Of a stretch of 64,000 nt of DNA, positions 10,603 through 21,806 are shown piece by piece. The translations under genes were made by a program, and so were the position numbers. Source of the stretch: Meira nashicola (taxonomy: Eukaryota; Basidiomycota; Exobasidiomycetes; Exobasidiales; Brachybasidiaceae); NCBI GenBank assembly GCA_001600355.1, contig BCJU01000002.1, positions 1,426,001-1,490,000 of the forward strand, read 5' to 3'. How positions within the stretch are numbered: the first letter of the stretch is position 1; each line of letters opens with the position of its first letter. A model generated the notes under the pieces. It was not told where the DNA came from and searched no databases. It saw nothing but the letters and a program-made list of their open reading frames with translations.

Positions 10603-12396
10603 TTACACCTGACGATTAGGAATAAGAAGGGATTCATTCTCATTCTCTTGTTCTTCATTTGGCACCATAGATGGCGATGTGGCAGTGGCAGTAGCATTTG
10701 TCGTTCCTGGAATCGGAGGAGCAGGTGGCGGAATGACGGTGATATCACGTTTACAAATCGGACAAAATTTCTTCACTCTTGTTAACCATGAATCAATCTC
10801 TGGCAAATGAAAAACATGTCCACAAGGTAAAACTCTAACCAAATCACCATCAACGAAATCGGATAAACAGATTGCACATTCATCGCAACTGTAATATGTC
10901 CGATCCGGTGGTGGTGCAGGTGGTGCTACTGGAACAGTTTTTAGAGGTTTAATTGTTCCATTGGCAGAGGAGCAAGTTGGCAAAGTAGAAGGACCTGCTT
11001 CATCTGTAGAAGGAGAAGGTGATATTTCACCATTGTTTCCGCCCAGTTCCATATCTGGTCTCGTTTGTCCTCCTCGCATACGATTCCAAAATGTTATTAT
11101 TTTTGCTATGGTGCGTGAAAGGATAGTATTAGAATTTGAGTCTTTTGTACCCGATTGATCACCAACCATTTGTGCATCTTCAACCTTTTCCCATGGTTGT
11201 CCATTCCCACGCCAAATCAGACAAGGCAAATTGAGAACGGCAATTTCAGGTGCCCTTTCCCTTCTTCTTTGTCTGATCATACGAAAGCGATGAATGATTA
11301 TAGTAACCAATGTCATAAGCGAAGGTAACATCAAAAGCACGAATGCCAAATCAATCAAAGGCCATTCCCACATGATATCATCACGCCAAAGGATTACTTT
11401 TAATCCGGTCTTGTGAGTTGCACATTCTTTTCCTTCCTTTTTGAGGGCAGAACAAGCTTTTTGATCTTCTTGATCTTGTTCATCGATCAATCTGATCAAG
11501 TCAACATAACTTGGTCTTGTGACAAATGTACTTGGAATCAAGACGTCACTCGTATCACCTGGCGCATACATTGTCACTAACTGACCTGATAATCCTGGAT
11601 CGTTATCGGCTTGTCCATCACGCCCACCATTTTCGCTAGGGGCATCACCGACGACCACTGCTTCCGCGCCTAAAGCTTGTGCAACTCGTACTTTGGCCAC
11701 GAAAGAACAATTTCCACCGCGTTCCACTAATGCTATCCAATCGGACGGTGGTTTTGAGGTGATTTTCTCTACATTGATCTGTTCAAAATCTGTCATACTT
11801 CCGTTTTGCTCATCATCATCTCTCCATCCTGGTCCGCCTTTGTATGGACATCCGTGATTGATGATGGCTAGTTGTTTTTCGATACTTTCTTCAACAATTT
11901 CTTGATCTTCTTTACGTGATAAACGATAAAAGTCACTGATAGGTAATAATGTACCACGTATGCCTTGTTCATCGACGATTTTAGGACCGAAAGCGGCTGC
12001 TCTTGTAAGATAACTTGCTTGTGTTTTAACGACCTCCAATGTACTACCACCCCAAGCTAAAGTAGTTCCATCATCACCAAATCCACCGCCACCCAAAACA
12101 GAAGATTCATCTACATCAATGGGAAGGAAATCATCGATCATATGTTCTACATTTTCCATTAAAGAGCCGACGGCTGAAGTTGCCAAATTGAAGAAACCAT
12201 GATGACTTTTATGACTCGCATTTGTGTTTGAATGATTAGAGGGAATATGTTGAATAGTGTCCTGATTAGGAATGATTACTCCTTGTCTTGTATCAGTAGG
12301 TTGATTTGTCTGTAAATCTTTTGCTTGTATAAAACCTAATGTTAGCAAGAGTAACAACAAACCCTTTGCCGTAATCGAATTGCTTCCCGCCCTCAT
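10603..12396 (-). CDS. PA-TM-RING-H2 E3 ubiquitin ligase
   Basis: From the ATG at 12396 the protein has 597 residues. It begins with a signal peptide ([15 protein letters not shown]), followed by an Asn/His-rich lumenal part and a protease-associated domain at about 180-310 ([21 protein letters not shown], then [11 protein letters not shown]). A transmembrane helix follows at about 345-370 ([19 protein letters not shown]) and a RING-H2 finger at about 505-552 ([24 protein letters not shown]). This is the GRAIL/RNF13 architecture, membrane ligases of the endosomal or vacuolar system in which the PA domain faces the lumen. Target proteins are unknown. An upstream in-frame extension to 12486 would add a second hydrophobic stretch, but the internal ATG gives a cleaner signal peptide. 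Divergent from the PQ-loop gene across 444 bp. Confidence 0.88.
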   Translation of the reverse strand: MRAGSNSITAKGLLLLLLTLGFIQAKDLQTNQPTDTRQGVIIPNQDTIQHIPSNHSNTNASHKSHHGFFNLATSAVGSLMENVEHMIDDFLPIDVDESSVLGGGGFGDDGTTLAWGGSTLEVVKTQASYLTRAAAFGPKIVDEQGIRGTLLPISDFYRLSRKEDQEIVEESIEKQLAIINHGCPYKGGPGWRDDDEQNGSMTDFEQINVEKITSKPPSDWIALVERGGNCSFVAKVRVAQALGAEAVVVGDAPSENGGRDGQADNDPGLSGQLVTMYAPGDTSDVLIPSTFVTRPSYVDLIRLIDEQDQEDQKACSALKKEGKECATHKTGLKVILWRDDIMWEWPLIDLAFVLLMLPSLMTLVTIIIHRFRMIRQRRRERAPEIAVLNLPCLIWRGNGQPWEKVEDAQMVGDQSGTKDSNSNTILSRTIAKIITFWNRMRGGQTRPDMELGGNNGEISPSPSTDEAGPSTLPTCSSANGTIKPLKTVPVAPPAPPPDRTYYSCDECAICLSDFVDGDLVRVLPCGHVFHLPEIDSWLTRVKKFCPICKRDITVIPPPAPPIPGTTNATATATSPSMVPNEEQENENESLLIPNRQV

Positions 12397-12840
12397 CTTT
12401 GATGATATAAAAAATAAAAGGGAGATCGTTATGGTCGCAAGGAAAAGTGGAGAGAAAGTTTGGCATAATGTCGTGCGGCGGTGCAAGGCATTTGCCCTGC
12501 ATGACGCATATTATTTTCGTGTGCATGCACTTTATTACATATAAAATTTGACATGCGGCCAAGCGGGCTACAAGGCTACACCTTATCGAACCGTGTTTAG
12601 CCTCTTACGCGTAGGGGTCTTATTTAATGTGTCTGATAAGAGCTGCCGGTGAGAGTGACCTTTATCTGAACCATTAATTAAAAATCTTTCTATGGATACA
12701 CTCTCTACCATCAACGCAGCATATAACAACGTCTACCATCCGATGTGGGTTTAAAAAAGAGTTCCCATTAAACTTATACTTTTATAAACCGGTAAAAGCG
12801 AGGGAAACCGGCTAATTCGTCCTTGATCCGCTTTTACGCG
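12397..12840. other. Divergent promoter region between RING ligase and PQ-loop genes
   Basis: No gene supported in these 444 bp. Two GC-rich words stand out in AT-rich DNA, CGGCCAAGCGGGC near 12555 and TTACGCGTAGGGG near 12606; the latter contains ACGCGT, the MCB-type cell-cycle box of fungi. The link to cell-cycle control is inference from the motif alone. Confidence 0.4.
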
Positions 12841-14577
12841 ATGGCATTCGATCATGTTCGCCTACTTTTCGATCGTCAAACAATATCGGATATAGCCGGA
12901 ACAGGATCGTTTGTTGTTTGGCTTTTCGCTCAATCTCCTCAATTATATGAAAATTACAAGAATTCAAGTTGTGAAGGACTTTCTTTTGTTTTCTTGGCAC
13001 AATGGATGGCAGGTGATGCAACGAATTTGATCGGAAGCGTTTTAACACAACAACTTCCATTTCAAATAGCAGTAGCAGCGTACTTTTGTTGTATTGATGT
13101 TTGTATTTTGATTCAGTATTATTATTACTGGCAAAGAGATCGTAGATTGGCAAAGGCAAAAGAGAAACATGCTAGGCAAATTCGACATGCTTATCGATCA
13201 CAAACTACTTTTGATTCTGAGCTCGTAGGAGATCGACCGAGTATGAGTCAAAGAGGTACTAGCGTACAAAGCACAAGATCAGCTATATTAAACAAATCAA
13301 AAGATTCAAGCCATACTGAAAATAGCCAGATTTACGATGCTGGTAGGAGATCAATTTCGAATAACCGAAGGAGGACAAAGAGTGGCTCTATGATCACGAC
13401 TAGGAATTTGCTTCGTCTGAATACTGAATTGGATAACAATTATCGAGCATTAGGTGAAGCTGCAAAAAGTGTTGCTGATCTTGCTACTGAAACAGAAAGA
13501 CGTTTGGCAGATCGGGAAGCTCGCAAAAAGCATGCTTGGGCTTTAGCGATGACAGAAGGTAAAAATGGACAGCAAAATAAAGATCAACAAAATGACAGCG
13601 AAGAAGAAGATGAAGTTCCGGATCATTTGTACGCCAGTATGTCATCTACACAAGGAGATGAAAATGAACAAAGTCAAAATTACGGATACACTTCAACACC
13701 TAATCTCCGTTTCGGCGAAGATGGTGTGAAAAAGTTACAATCTCAGGATCATATTCAACGTGGTCGTGGAATGGTACGAACTGCTGGTGTCATTGAATCA
13801 CAAATTGCAGAACAACAAACTCCTTCACTTTTTAGTAAAAGAGATGCAAGTTTGATCATGTCACCCGTTCGAAGAAAAGGTTCTTCTAGACCATCACTCA
13901 GCCGTAGTTCAACAAGGAGTAATATGACACCTTTATCCGCTCGTCAATCAGGAATGGTATTGCTAGGTATAGCTTCAATGTTTATTTTTAGCGGATATCC
14001 AACTCAAAGTTTTCCTTCCGCAACTTATGGTACGGAATTGATCAGCCTAGGAAACGTTTTATCGCCGCCTTCTGAGCATATGCCTGTTGAGCCACCTTCT
14101 CTGGAACGAGTGATAGGGAGAGTGAGCGCATGGACATGTACGATTTTGTATATGACTTCACGTTTACCTCAAATTTGGACAAATATGCAACGTAAATCAG
14201 TTCAAGGTCTAAGTATTTTACTTTTTATTGCTGCTGCAACTGGTAACTTTTTATATTCTATCAGCATTCTCGTTAACCCAAAAGCTCAATCACCTCCTCA
14301 TACTCCACAAGAAAAGACGGATTATTTAATGGAAAGTTTACCTTTTTTGTTAGGAAGTGGTGGAACTTTAATCTTTGATGCAATCATTATTTTGCAATGG
14401 TTCTCTTGGCGTGGAAAAAGACCTTTAAATCATTCGAATGAAACAAGTGCAGCTCTAATGATTCCTTCGACAGGTTCTTACCATATTTATGCCAATCATC
14501 AAAATGATGCTAGATCACGTAAATCTTCTACTCGCTCTAGATGGCATTCATTAGAACGACAACCATTACTTCAATAA
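12841..14577 (+). CDS. PQ-loop repeat membrane transporter (vacuolar YPQ/RTC2-like)
   Basis: 578 residues from the ATG at 12841. Two PQ-loop modules are separated by a long hydrophilic loop. The first PQ motif is at residues 33-34 (FAQSPQLYENY), within three to four N-terminal helices. The second is near 443 (TSRLPQIWTNMQRKSVQGLS), with three helices after it. The family includes lysosomal and vacuolar exporters of cationic amino acids (yeast Ypq1-3, animal PQLC2) and the fold is that of SWEET/cystinosin transporters. The roughly 270-residue central loop (about 95-370) is charged, Ser-rich and probably disordered; this insertion makes it much longer than yeast Ypq proteins (about 300 residues). 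Basic amino-acid transport is inference from the family. Confidence 0.83.
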   Translation: MAFDHVRLLFDRQTISDIAGTGSFVVWLFAQSPQLYENYKNSSCEGLSFVFLAQWMAGDATNLIGSVLTQQLPFQIAVAAYFCCIDVCILIQYYYYWQRDRRLAKAKEKHARQIRHAYRSQTTFDSELVGDRPSMSQRGTSVQSTRSAILNKSKDSSHTENSQIYDAGRRSISNNRRRTKSGSMITTRNLLRLNTELDNNYRALGEAAKSVADLATETERRLADREARKKHAWALAMTEGKNGQQNKDQQNDSEEEDEVPDHLYASMSSTQGDENEQSQNYGYTSTPNLRFGEDGVKKLQSQDHIQRGRGMVRTAGVIESQIAEQQTPSLFSKRDASLIMSPVRRKGSSRPSLSRSSTRSNMTPLSARQSGMVLLGIASMFIFSGYPTQSFPSATYGTELISLGNVLSPPSEHMPVEPPSLERVIGRVSAWTCTILYMTSRLPQIWTNMQRKSVQGLSILLFIAAATGNFLYSISILVNPKAQSPPHTPQEKTDYLMESLPFLLGSGGTLIFDAIIILQWFSWRGKRPLNHSNETSAALMIPSTGSYHIYANHQNDARSRKSSTRSRWHSLERQPLLQ

Positions 14578-14914
14578 ATCTTTTGCGTGTTTTGCATACA
14601 ATGTACATTACTCAATCATATCCTAATCAATATATGTACCATCTTCATGATGGAAGTATATACATACATACATATACCCCGCCTAAATGCAGGCGCTGTG
14701 TAATCGGGTTCGGTGTTATGATCAGTAGCCGGCGCGTTAGGGAAAAAAAAGTGTGGGATTCTCCCACTCTGTAGACTTAGACTACATGCATAGTCAATGC
14801 GCGGCGCAGGGCCCGGCACAAAAGGGATCTTTTGGATTACCGGATTGTGAAGCATACCTTCTTCTAAACTATCATATTCTCTCAAAACTTTCTTTATTCG
14901 ACAAACTAATCATC
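14578..14914. other. Intergenic with TATGTA-type microsatellite
   Basis: Spacer between two plus-strand genes. Holds an alternating TACATACATACATA run at about 14657-14676 and the GC-rich word AGCCGGCGCGTTA near 14728. An open frame continues upstream of the next gene's ATG to 14753, but it lacks SDR similarity and is taken as 5' leader. Confidence 0.4.
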
Positions 14915-15940
14915 ATGCCAAAAGACGCTGCTCCAGATGTGATGCCCGAATTGGGTCGTAATCATTTATTCGATTTAACGGGAAAAGTTGCACTTGTGAC
15001 AGGAGGAGCAACTGGAATCGGAAAGATGATTGCAGGTGCTTATTTGAGAAATGGAGCAAAAGTATATATTGCATCACGTAAATTGAACGATTTACAACGT
15101 CAAGCCGAACAACTAAGTAAACTTTCACCTGATCAAACAAAAGGTCCATCATGCATTCCAATCGAAGCTGATGTTGGTACAAAAGCAGGTTGTGATAGTT
15201 TAGCAGAACAAATCAAAAAGAAAGAAGATAGATTGGATATCTTGGTTAATAATGCAGGTTTAACTTGGGGTGCACCAATGGATGATTTCCCTGAAGAAAA
15301 AGGATGGGATAAAACATTTGCACTTAATGTTAAATCTCAATTTTATTTAACTGTTGCTTTATTACCTTTACTTGAAAAAGGTAAATCAAACGTTGAACAT
15401 GGTACAGTAATCAATATCGCATCTGTTGCTGCTTTTAACCCTATTGCAGAAAATGGATTAGCTGCTCCAGGTCATGGCACTTGGTCTTATCAACCATCAA
15501 AAGCTGCTTCAGTTCATCTCACTCGCTCATTAGCAGTCTCTTTGGCTGAACGATTTATTCTTTGCAATGCCATCTGTCCAGGTGAGTGATGATGATATTA
15601 TTACAAGATATTGACTGAAACATGCTAAGCAATCTAACTTTCTTTATTTATTCTATTCAGGTGTTTTCCCCAGTAAGTGAGTATTTTAATGCGTTTCATC
15701 CATCAGTGTTTGAATTGAAGACTAATATTCTCTTCTTTTATCTCTTTTAGGATGACGGCATACGGACTAACAGAAAACAAAGATTTGCTCGAAGGCATTC
15801 AACCAACTGGAAGATGTGGATCACCAGAAGATATTGGCGGTCTTGCCGTCTTTTTGGCTTCTCGAGCAGGTTCACATATGACCGGTAATGCATTAGTACT
15901 CGATGGTGGTCAAAATATGCAATTCATGGCAAAGATCTAA
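14915..15940 (+). CDS. Short-chain dehydrogenase/reductase with 16-nt microexon
   Basis: Three exons: 14915-15581, 15661-15676 and 15751-15940, giving 290 residues. Introns are 79 and 74 nt, both with GTGAGT donors. The middle exon of 16 nt is needed to join the proline-glycine loop (CPG-VFPSK) to the terminal exon beginning MTAYGL; the join keeps frame and restores the SDR consensus after the active site. Motifs: TGGATGIGK at residues 29-37, NNAG at 112-115, Ser170, Tyr192 and Lys196, and the C-terminal LDGGQ. It resembles classical NAD(P)-dependent SDRs of the gluconate dehydrogenase/RhlG/beta-ketoacyl reductase type; the substrate cannot be told. Convergent with the bHLH gene, 128 bp apart. 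Confidence 0.84.
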
Positions 15941-16068
15941 TTCGGTGCAAGCTAATTAAGTCTTCCCTTTACGGGAGAGATTGAATTGGTATATAAATCG
16001 TATATGTACATGAATGACTACTCTTCCCATTTGAAAAAATAAAAGCATACAATTTCCTTTATCATTGT

Positions 16069-17637
16069 TTAATCGCTATGGAGCTGATGTGATGATCTTC
16101 GATCGAGATTTTCCACAGATTTATCTAATGCTAAAAAAGGTGGACTTTGCAATAAAGCGGAATGTGAAGTAGGTCTTGTGCCACCAGGAGCGCTATCCAA
16201 AACGATTGAACGACCGTCAACGATTTTGTTCATCCTCAATGGTTTTGTAGAACTTTTAGCGTGATTGTTTGCTTCACGGTGTACTGTTGAAAATCTTTCT
16301 GCGCTTGTCGGTCTTAAAACTTCAGGAGAAGTACTGAAAGCCAATAAAAGTCTAGCGTCATCGTGTTGATGAGCAGGTTTGTTTAAATTAGATATTTTGT
16401 GGGAAGCGGGAATGGATTTTGTTCTTTGATGAGAATCATTAGAAGAAAGAGCTGGACTTGGTAATCTCCAACTTTGTTCGCCGCCAATTTTTAAAGGAGA
16501 TCGATTTTTGTTGCTAGAAGAAGTTGGTAAAGCAGTTGATAAAATTTGCTTATTTCGATTGTTCTCCGAAGAAGAATTTACTTCATCTTGTTCCTTTATC
16601 CCCTTTGGAGATGCTGTTGTAGAGGAAGATCCCATTCCTAAGCACATAATTGGCGATTCAGCTGATAAAGACATCATAGGAGATGTTAAACTTGTAAAAT
16701 TGGATGTAGAAGATGAGCTTGCAGTTGCAGGAAATAAAGGTGATTCTCCAATAAAGTTACCAAAAGTGATCGGAGAAGGGTTTAGACTGTTTGAAAGATC
16801 TGATGTGATCGTTGATCGACGCCCGTAAGAAGGTCTTTGAATTTCATTCTTTAACTCTATTTTGGAAGTGATTGGTTTGACTTGAATTCCTTTCCATTCT
16901 GCCATTTCTAAATGTGCTTCTGAGCTCTCTTCATCCTCTTCTTCCATGAGAGAAGATTTGACATGATTTGCGGCGGCGGCGGTATGATTTTTTCCTTCAC
17001 TCTGTTCGACATCCATTGGATCTTCTTCTCGTTCTTCTTCATCGTTTACTCTTCTCTTTTGAGGAATTACTCCAGTTTCCAATTCTTGAATACGTTCTTG
17101 CAATTGATAAATATAATCAATAGTATGTGTTAATACCTCTAATTTATGTAACCCTAATTCTTCTTCTTTATCATCACCTTCTCCATCTTTCTTTTGTGCA
17201 GCTGCTGCTGCCGCTCTTCTACGATTTCTTTTTCGTTTACCACCTCTTACCGCATTAGCACTTAATTCTCCTGCAGCAATCTTTCTTGCTTCTTCTTCCT
17301 CTTCAAATTTAACTCTTTTCCTTTCTTCAATTTCTGCAACACATGCAGGAACGATGGAACGTAAAGTTATTAAACGATCATTTATCTTTTCACGTCTCCT
17401 TCTTTCTATTTGACTATGTGTTGCCCTTCTCTTACTATCACGAACCGGCTTTTTGGGTAATGGACTGGATGTATGCGTGCCATTTTGTGATTGCGGCTGC
17501 GGCTGCTGTTGATAGATTGATGCATTAGAATGTATTTGCCAGTAATTTGGATTTGGTGGATGAATGAATCCTCCTTCAGGGTGTGAAGGTATGATTGGAG
17601 CGGCAGAGGCTGAGGCGTAATTGCGGGATGTTGACAT
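16069..17637 (-). CDS. bHLH transcription factor with expanded loop
   Basis: 522 residues, single exon, ATG at 17637. The basic region at about 69-84 (RRATHSQIERRRREKI) carries His74, Glu78 and Arg82, the class B triad that reads CACGTG E-boxes. Helix 1 spans about 83-98. It is followed by an unusually long loop (about 99-163) that is acidic, then strongly basic (GGKRKRNRRR), then poly-Ala, before helix 2 at about 164-188 (LHKLEVLTHTIDYIYQLQERI). The rest is Ser-rich and probably disordered, with phosphorylation-type SP motifs. Fungal bHLH proteins with long loops regulate lipid, phosphate or developmental genes, but I cannot assign one. The basic patch in the loop could be a nuclear localisation signal. 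Confidence 0.82.
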   Translation of the reverse strand: MSTSRNYASASAAPIIPSHPEGGFIHPPNPNYWQIHSNASIYQQQPQPQSQNGTHTSSPLPKKPVRDSKRRATHSQIERRRREKINDRLITLRSIVPACVAEIEERKRVKFEEEEEARKIAAGELSANAVRGGKRKRNRRRAAAAAAQKKDGEGDDKEEELGLHKLEVLTHTIDYIYQLQERIQELETGVIPQKRRVNDEEEREEDPMDVEQSEGKNHTAAAANHVKSSLMEEEDEESSEAHLEMAEWKGIQVKPITSKIELKNEIQRPSYGRRSTITSDLSNSLNPSPITFGNFIGESPLFPATASSSSTSNFTSLTSPMMSLSAESPIMCLGMGSSSTTASPKGIKEQDEVNSSSENNRNKQILSTALPTSSSNKNRSPLKIGGEQSWRLPSPALSSNDSHQRTKSIPASHKISNLNKPAHQHDDARLLLAFSTSPEVLRPTSAERFSTVHREANNHAKSSTKPLRMNKIVDGRSIVLDSAPGGTRPTSHSALLQSPPFLALDKSVENLDRRSSHQLHSD

Positions 17638-18278
17638 CTTTACTACTGTTGTTGCTGCTGCTACTGCAATTTTTTAACCGCAAATATTGATGGTTGCGGA
17701 TTTGAATGAAATTATTTTCATCGATTTGTTTTGAATGGGAGTATGATTGAGATTATCATCATATGCTTTGATCATGTTATTATTTAAGAAATGAAAGAAG
17801 GGAATTACAGGATGTATTTACTCAAATGTCAATGCGTATTATTTTGAAATCCGTTCCCTTTAGCCACTCTTATTCTGGAAAAAGAAACCATCGAGCTAAA
17901 TTGCACACATCTGTACATTCAATCTTCTCAAAGTCTAAAAAAAAGACACTCCCTTTCTATCACAAACACATACTCTGTCAGGAGACGTTCACTTCTTCTC
18001 TCCATCAAAGCCGTGCTTGGGTCGTGTGATGGAGCGAACGTGCACCAAACAGAACGCGTTTCAGTGCATGAGTGCGTGCGTGCGTGCGTGCACGGCACAA
18101 ACAAGGCGTTCACTACCAAATGTGTTCTACGCCGCCTTTACAGAAGTCAAACAGTCAAGTCGGAGAAAAGAAGCGTCTAAACACAGACACAAGGACATAA
18201 GGTAAAAAAAAGGTGCCGAATCAAGATGCATGAGAACAACACTTGATCACTAATCATCACCCTTGTGTGAGAGTCAAA
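17638..18278. other. Divergent promoter region of the bHLH gene and an unknown gene
   Basis: Contains a CTGCTGCTACTG-like triplet run just upstream of the bHLH start and a (GTGC)n microsatellite, GTGCGTGCGTGCGTGCGTGCAC, at 18072-18093. The repeat is about 190 bp from the start codon of the plus-strand gene. No additional gene is supported. Confidence 0.4.
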
Positions 18279-19151
18279 ATGTCAGCAGACGCACATATAT
18301 CTTCATCGCGATTACGTGCACCTGTCAATCTTTCATCTTCATCAAATAGAACAAGAGCAAGGAGGATAAATGCATATCATGATGGTCAGATCTCCTCCCT
18401 TCGTGGCATGTTGGACTTGGATAATAATGCTTCATTCAGCGGATCATCCAACACTTCACAAAGGATGTGGGTAGATAGTAGAATGCAAAGAGAAGCATAT
18501 CATTCATCATTGTTAACCAATTTAGGTTCTGGATCAACTAGTACACAAAGACACAACATTCAAGATCAACATCATTCCGATGCATTGAATAATGATTTAT
18601 ACGAACAAGGCGGCGAAGAGATTGGCGGGGTACCTTCTACATCAGATAATTGGTTGGATATGGATAGATTTGAAGATTGGCAAAAACCTACTTTGGATAT
18701 CCTTTGTCCGGATATTCATATTCCCGAAGAAGAACAATTATTTCCAATAGCGATTGCAGAAGATGGTGAAACTCTACCATCTGAACTTCATCCTTCTCAT
18801 CCTTATGGTGATTTACATCAACCCTCAATCCCGTATTCTAATCGTTTTCAAGTTCTAAGAAGGCCAGGAGGTCCGGATGAAGCTCCAAATGGTAAAGCAA
18901 GAAAAAGGAAAAGAGCGCTTGATAAAGCAGTAGAGGACGATTCGGACGAAGAGCATGATTCGGACGCAGATAATGCCGAAACTGGTCAACCTAATCACTT
19001 CTCAATCGCACTCAATCCGCCCAGATGGCCGTTCCAACGATTCGGACCTGGTCCTGGTGGTCCAAATTCGTTGATGCGAAATGAGCTTCAGAAGCCATGG
19101 AGACCGTACAGGGCGGTATGGACTGAATTGGACTTGGGCTCTATGGGTTAA
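18279..19151 (+). CDS. Unknown protein, probably nuclear
   Basis: 290 residues, not recognised. Features: Ser/Arg-rich N-terminus (SSSSNRTRARR), a central acidic-aromatic stretch (DNWLDMDRFEDWQKPTLDILCPDIHIPEEEQLFP), a basic cluster that looks like a nuclear localisation signal (GKARKRKRALDK at about 213-224), an acidic run (EDDSDEEHDSDADNAE), and a Pro/Trp-rich C-terminus (NPPRWPFQRFGPGPGG and KPWRPYRAVW). The tidy composition, the in-frame ATG at 18279 and the absence of stop codons support a real gene. The C-terminal aromatic block looks most conserved-like and may be the functional part. Divergent from the bHLH gene; convergent with the yippee gene, about 90 bp apart. Confidence 0.65.
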   Translation: MSADAHISSSRLRAPVNLSSSSNRTRARRINAYHDGQISSLRGMLDLDNNASFSGSSNTSQRMWVDSRMQREAYHSSLLTNLGSGSTSTQRHNIQDQHHSDALNNDLYEQGGEEIGGVPSTSDNWLDMDRFEDWQKPTLDILCPDIHIPEEEQLFPIAIAEDGETLPSELHPSHPYGDLHQPSIPYSNRFQVLRRPGGPDEAPNGKARKRKRALDKAVEDDSDEEHDSDADNAETGQPNHFSIALNPPRWPFQRFGPGPGGPNSLMRNELQKPWRPYRAVWTELDLGSMG

Positions 19152-19241
19152 AAGTGAGATGAGAAATTGAATTGTACGATACAAATACATGTGATAAAAA
19201 TGAGAAAAAATTGTTGTGTATTATGCTAGAGAGAAAGATGT

Positions 19242-19676
19242 TTAATCAACATCGTCCATCAAATTGCGTTCGAGAATAAATTTGCCTTCTTTATACTTTT
19301 CCGAAGTAACATATGCTTTATCATATTTCCATCCTAATGTATGTCCGCATTTTCCACATCGAATATCGCGAACGGTATGTAATCCGGTTGTCATATGTCT
19401 ATCTTCTGCATCACCAAGCTTGATATTTACAACGGCATCGAACAGAAAAGCACGTCCCGTTTGTCCAGTAAAATTCTGAAAAGTGAAAAAAGGATATGTG
19501 TCAATAAGTGTACCCTGTGATCATCACTTCCCAAAGTATCTTCCTAGCTATTTGAACACCTCAAAAGTGATACTCACTCTGCTTATCAAAGATTCAATCG
19601 TTGATAAATGCGTTCTGCACTTCTTGCATCCAAATATCCTACTTGAAGCAAGGTATTCCAAATGGGTCATACCCAT
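19242..19676 (-). CDS. Yippee-like zinc-binding protein (MOH1/YPEL type)
   Basis: Two exons, 19578-19676 and 19242-19475, give 110 residues, the normal length for YPEL proteins. The 102-nt intron starts GTGAGT and ends CAG and sits in phase 0 between ESLISR and NFTGQTGRAFLF. Zinc ligands are visible as CKKC in exon 1 (IFGCKKCRTHL) and CGKC in exon 2 (DIRCGKCGHTLGWKYDKAY). The family is almost invariant in eukaryotes; yeast Moh1 and human YPEL5 associate with the GID/CTLH ubiquitin ligase. The ATG at 19676 matches the family start (MGMTHLEYLASSRIFGC). The frame stays open upstream and a CAG at about 19754 could be a leader-intron acceptor. The UBC4-like gene lies upstream on the same strand. 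Confidence 0.9.
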
Positions 19677-20365
19677 CTTGGATGGAATTTTATAATGTTT
19701 TTGATTGATAATATCGTGATGTTCTTCTTTGACTTTGAATTCATACACCTGTATAAATAGGTGATGGTAGTCATCATCAAATAAACAAAAAAATAATTGA
19801 TTGAAAGCAATAATGATAGGGACGCATACATATTAAGCACTTAATCAGTCTTTTTTTTTTCAGCCAATTATGCAAACCCTAATCTCACCCTCACGCACGG
19901 TCCAGTGCATCAATATGCTGTTGCGCTGACAATCATCGGATTATCCTTCGATTAGAGGATCTTTAAACGGTCCTCATTTGACTCGAAAGAGAGTCTTTTC
20001 ATTCTCATTATCTTTTCATAAGAGCGATAAAGAATGACTGCTTTCCAGGGTCGAGTTAGTAAGGATGAATTATAAATATATCATTGTAATAGCGTGAAAG
20101 ATGTATGATTGATGAGAAGTGGCGAGTAACGATTTGCAGAATGAAAAAAAGAGACAAGAAGACTATTGAACTAAAGGAACATATGATCTAGTCATCTCTA
20201 TTGAGAGAGCGCAACAAAGTAACCGCAACACAATGAAAAGAATTGATCTCATTAATAGTGAACGGCTGCAAAATGCGATCTTACAAAACGATCATGTTCT
20301 CTGTCAATCCGAACCATCTTGAGAAAACACTTTCATCCTTGCCTTTGTCAAAGCGAAGAGCTTCT
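19677..20365. other. Intergenic between UBC4 3' end and yippee
   Basis: 689 bp of AT-rich DNA on the promoter side of the yippee gene and the 3' side of the UBC4-like gene. A polypyrimidine/poly-T block ends in TTTCAG near 19862. No coding or RNA gene seen. Confidence 0.4.
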
Positions 20366-21034
<669 letters not shown>

Positions 21035-21488
21035 CAAGTTAAGTGTTGAAGACAAAAATAAGTCGTAAGCTAATGAGGATGATAATCTATGTGAAACAGA
21101 CTTGAAACTCCTCTCTTATTAGATAGAGGAGAAAGTTTTGTTGATGCGATTGACGAATTCCAAATAAGATCGATTGCCAAACCAAAATTGAGTATAATCA
21201 ACTCTTGCAAAGATAGCAATTCTAGGTGATCCGTACTTGTTCTTTTTATTTTGATCGAATCGGTATAGGATGGTAGTAACAAGGTGGCGCTTTTTGAATA
21301 TGAGATGCAGATATTCTGTGTGTTGGTTTTTTTGCCGGCTTATTCACTCAAATCACACGCCCTGTACAACTTACTTCTACACATAAAAGCACACCACACA
21401 GTGTGTATTGACTGAAGTCCACACGCTTCCTCATCAATCCACATACGATCACCCGTACCCTGTCAGTAGTCGAAATGCCAGAAACTTT

Positions 21489-21534
21489 TGCCCTTTTGTT
21501 GTTCGGCGCAGCGCAGCGCAAAAGCAAAAGGGCA
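21489..21534. repeat. Perfect 10-bp inverted repeat with GCGCA-repeat loop
   Basis: The arms TGCCCTTTTG and CAAAAGGGCA are exact reverse complements, separated by 26 nt that include a 2.8-copy GCGCA tandem. Similar GCGCAGCGC words recur in other spacers (about 53672, 54323 and 60460). Confidence 0.55.
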
Positions 21535-21806
21535 TTGCTGGAACAAATTCAATGGGTTGATTAAATCAGCAGCGAGCAGAAAATTGGCTCAAAAGCGCCC
21601 AACTCCTTCTTCGGCCGTAGAGCCAGCCAGCCAATGTTTATACGTAAGCGAGGGCTCGGCTGTAATTTACGCGTCCGTCTATGAGCGGGTTTAGGGCGTA
21701 CAATGCTAATCATACCTTTCATTTCTACTTTCACTTCTTTCAATGACGATGGGATAAATTCATTATGATGATGGATGTCATTACGATGCACACACTACAC
21801 TCGTGT

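Noticed and set aside
12823..12840. Upstream extension of the PQ-loop protein
   Set aside because: The extended frame begins with TTG, not ATG; the first ATG is at 12841. The same reasoning moved starts at 18243, 29392, 33337, 41246 and 51619 to downstream ATGs.
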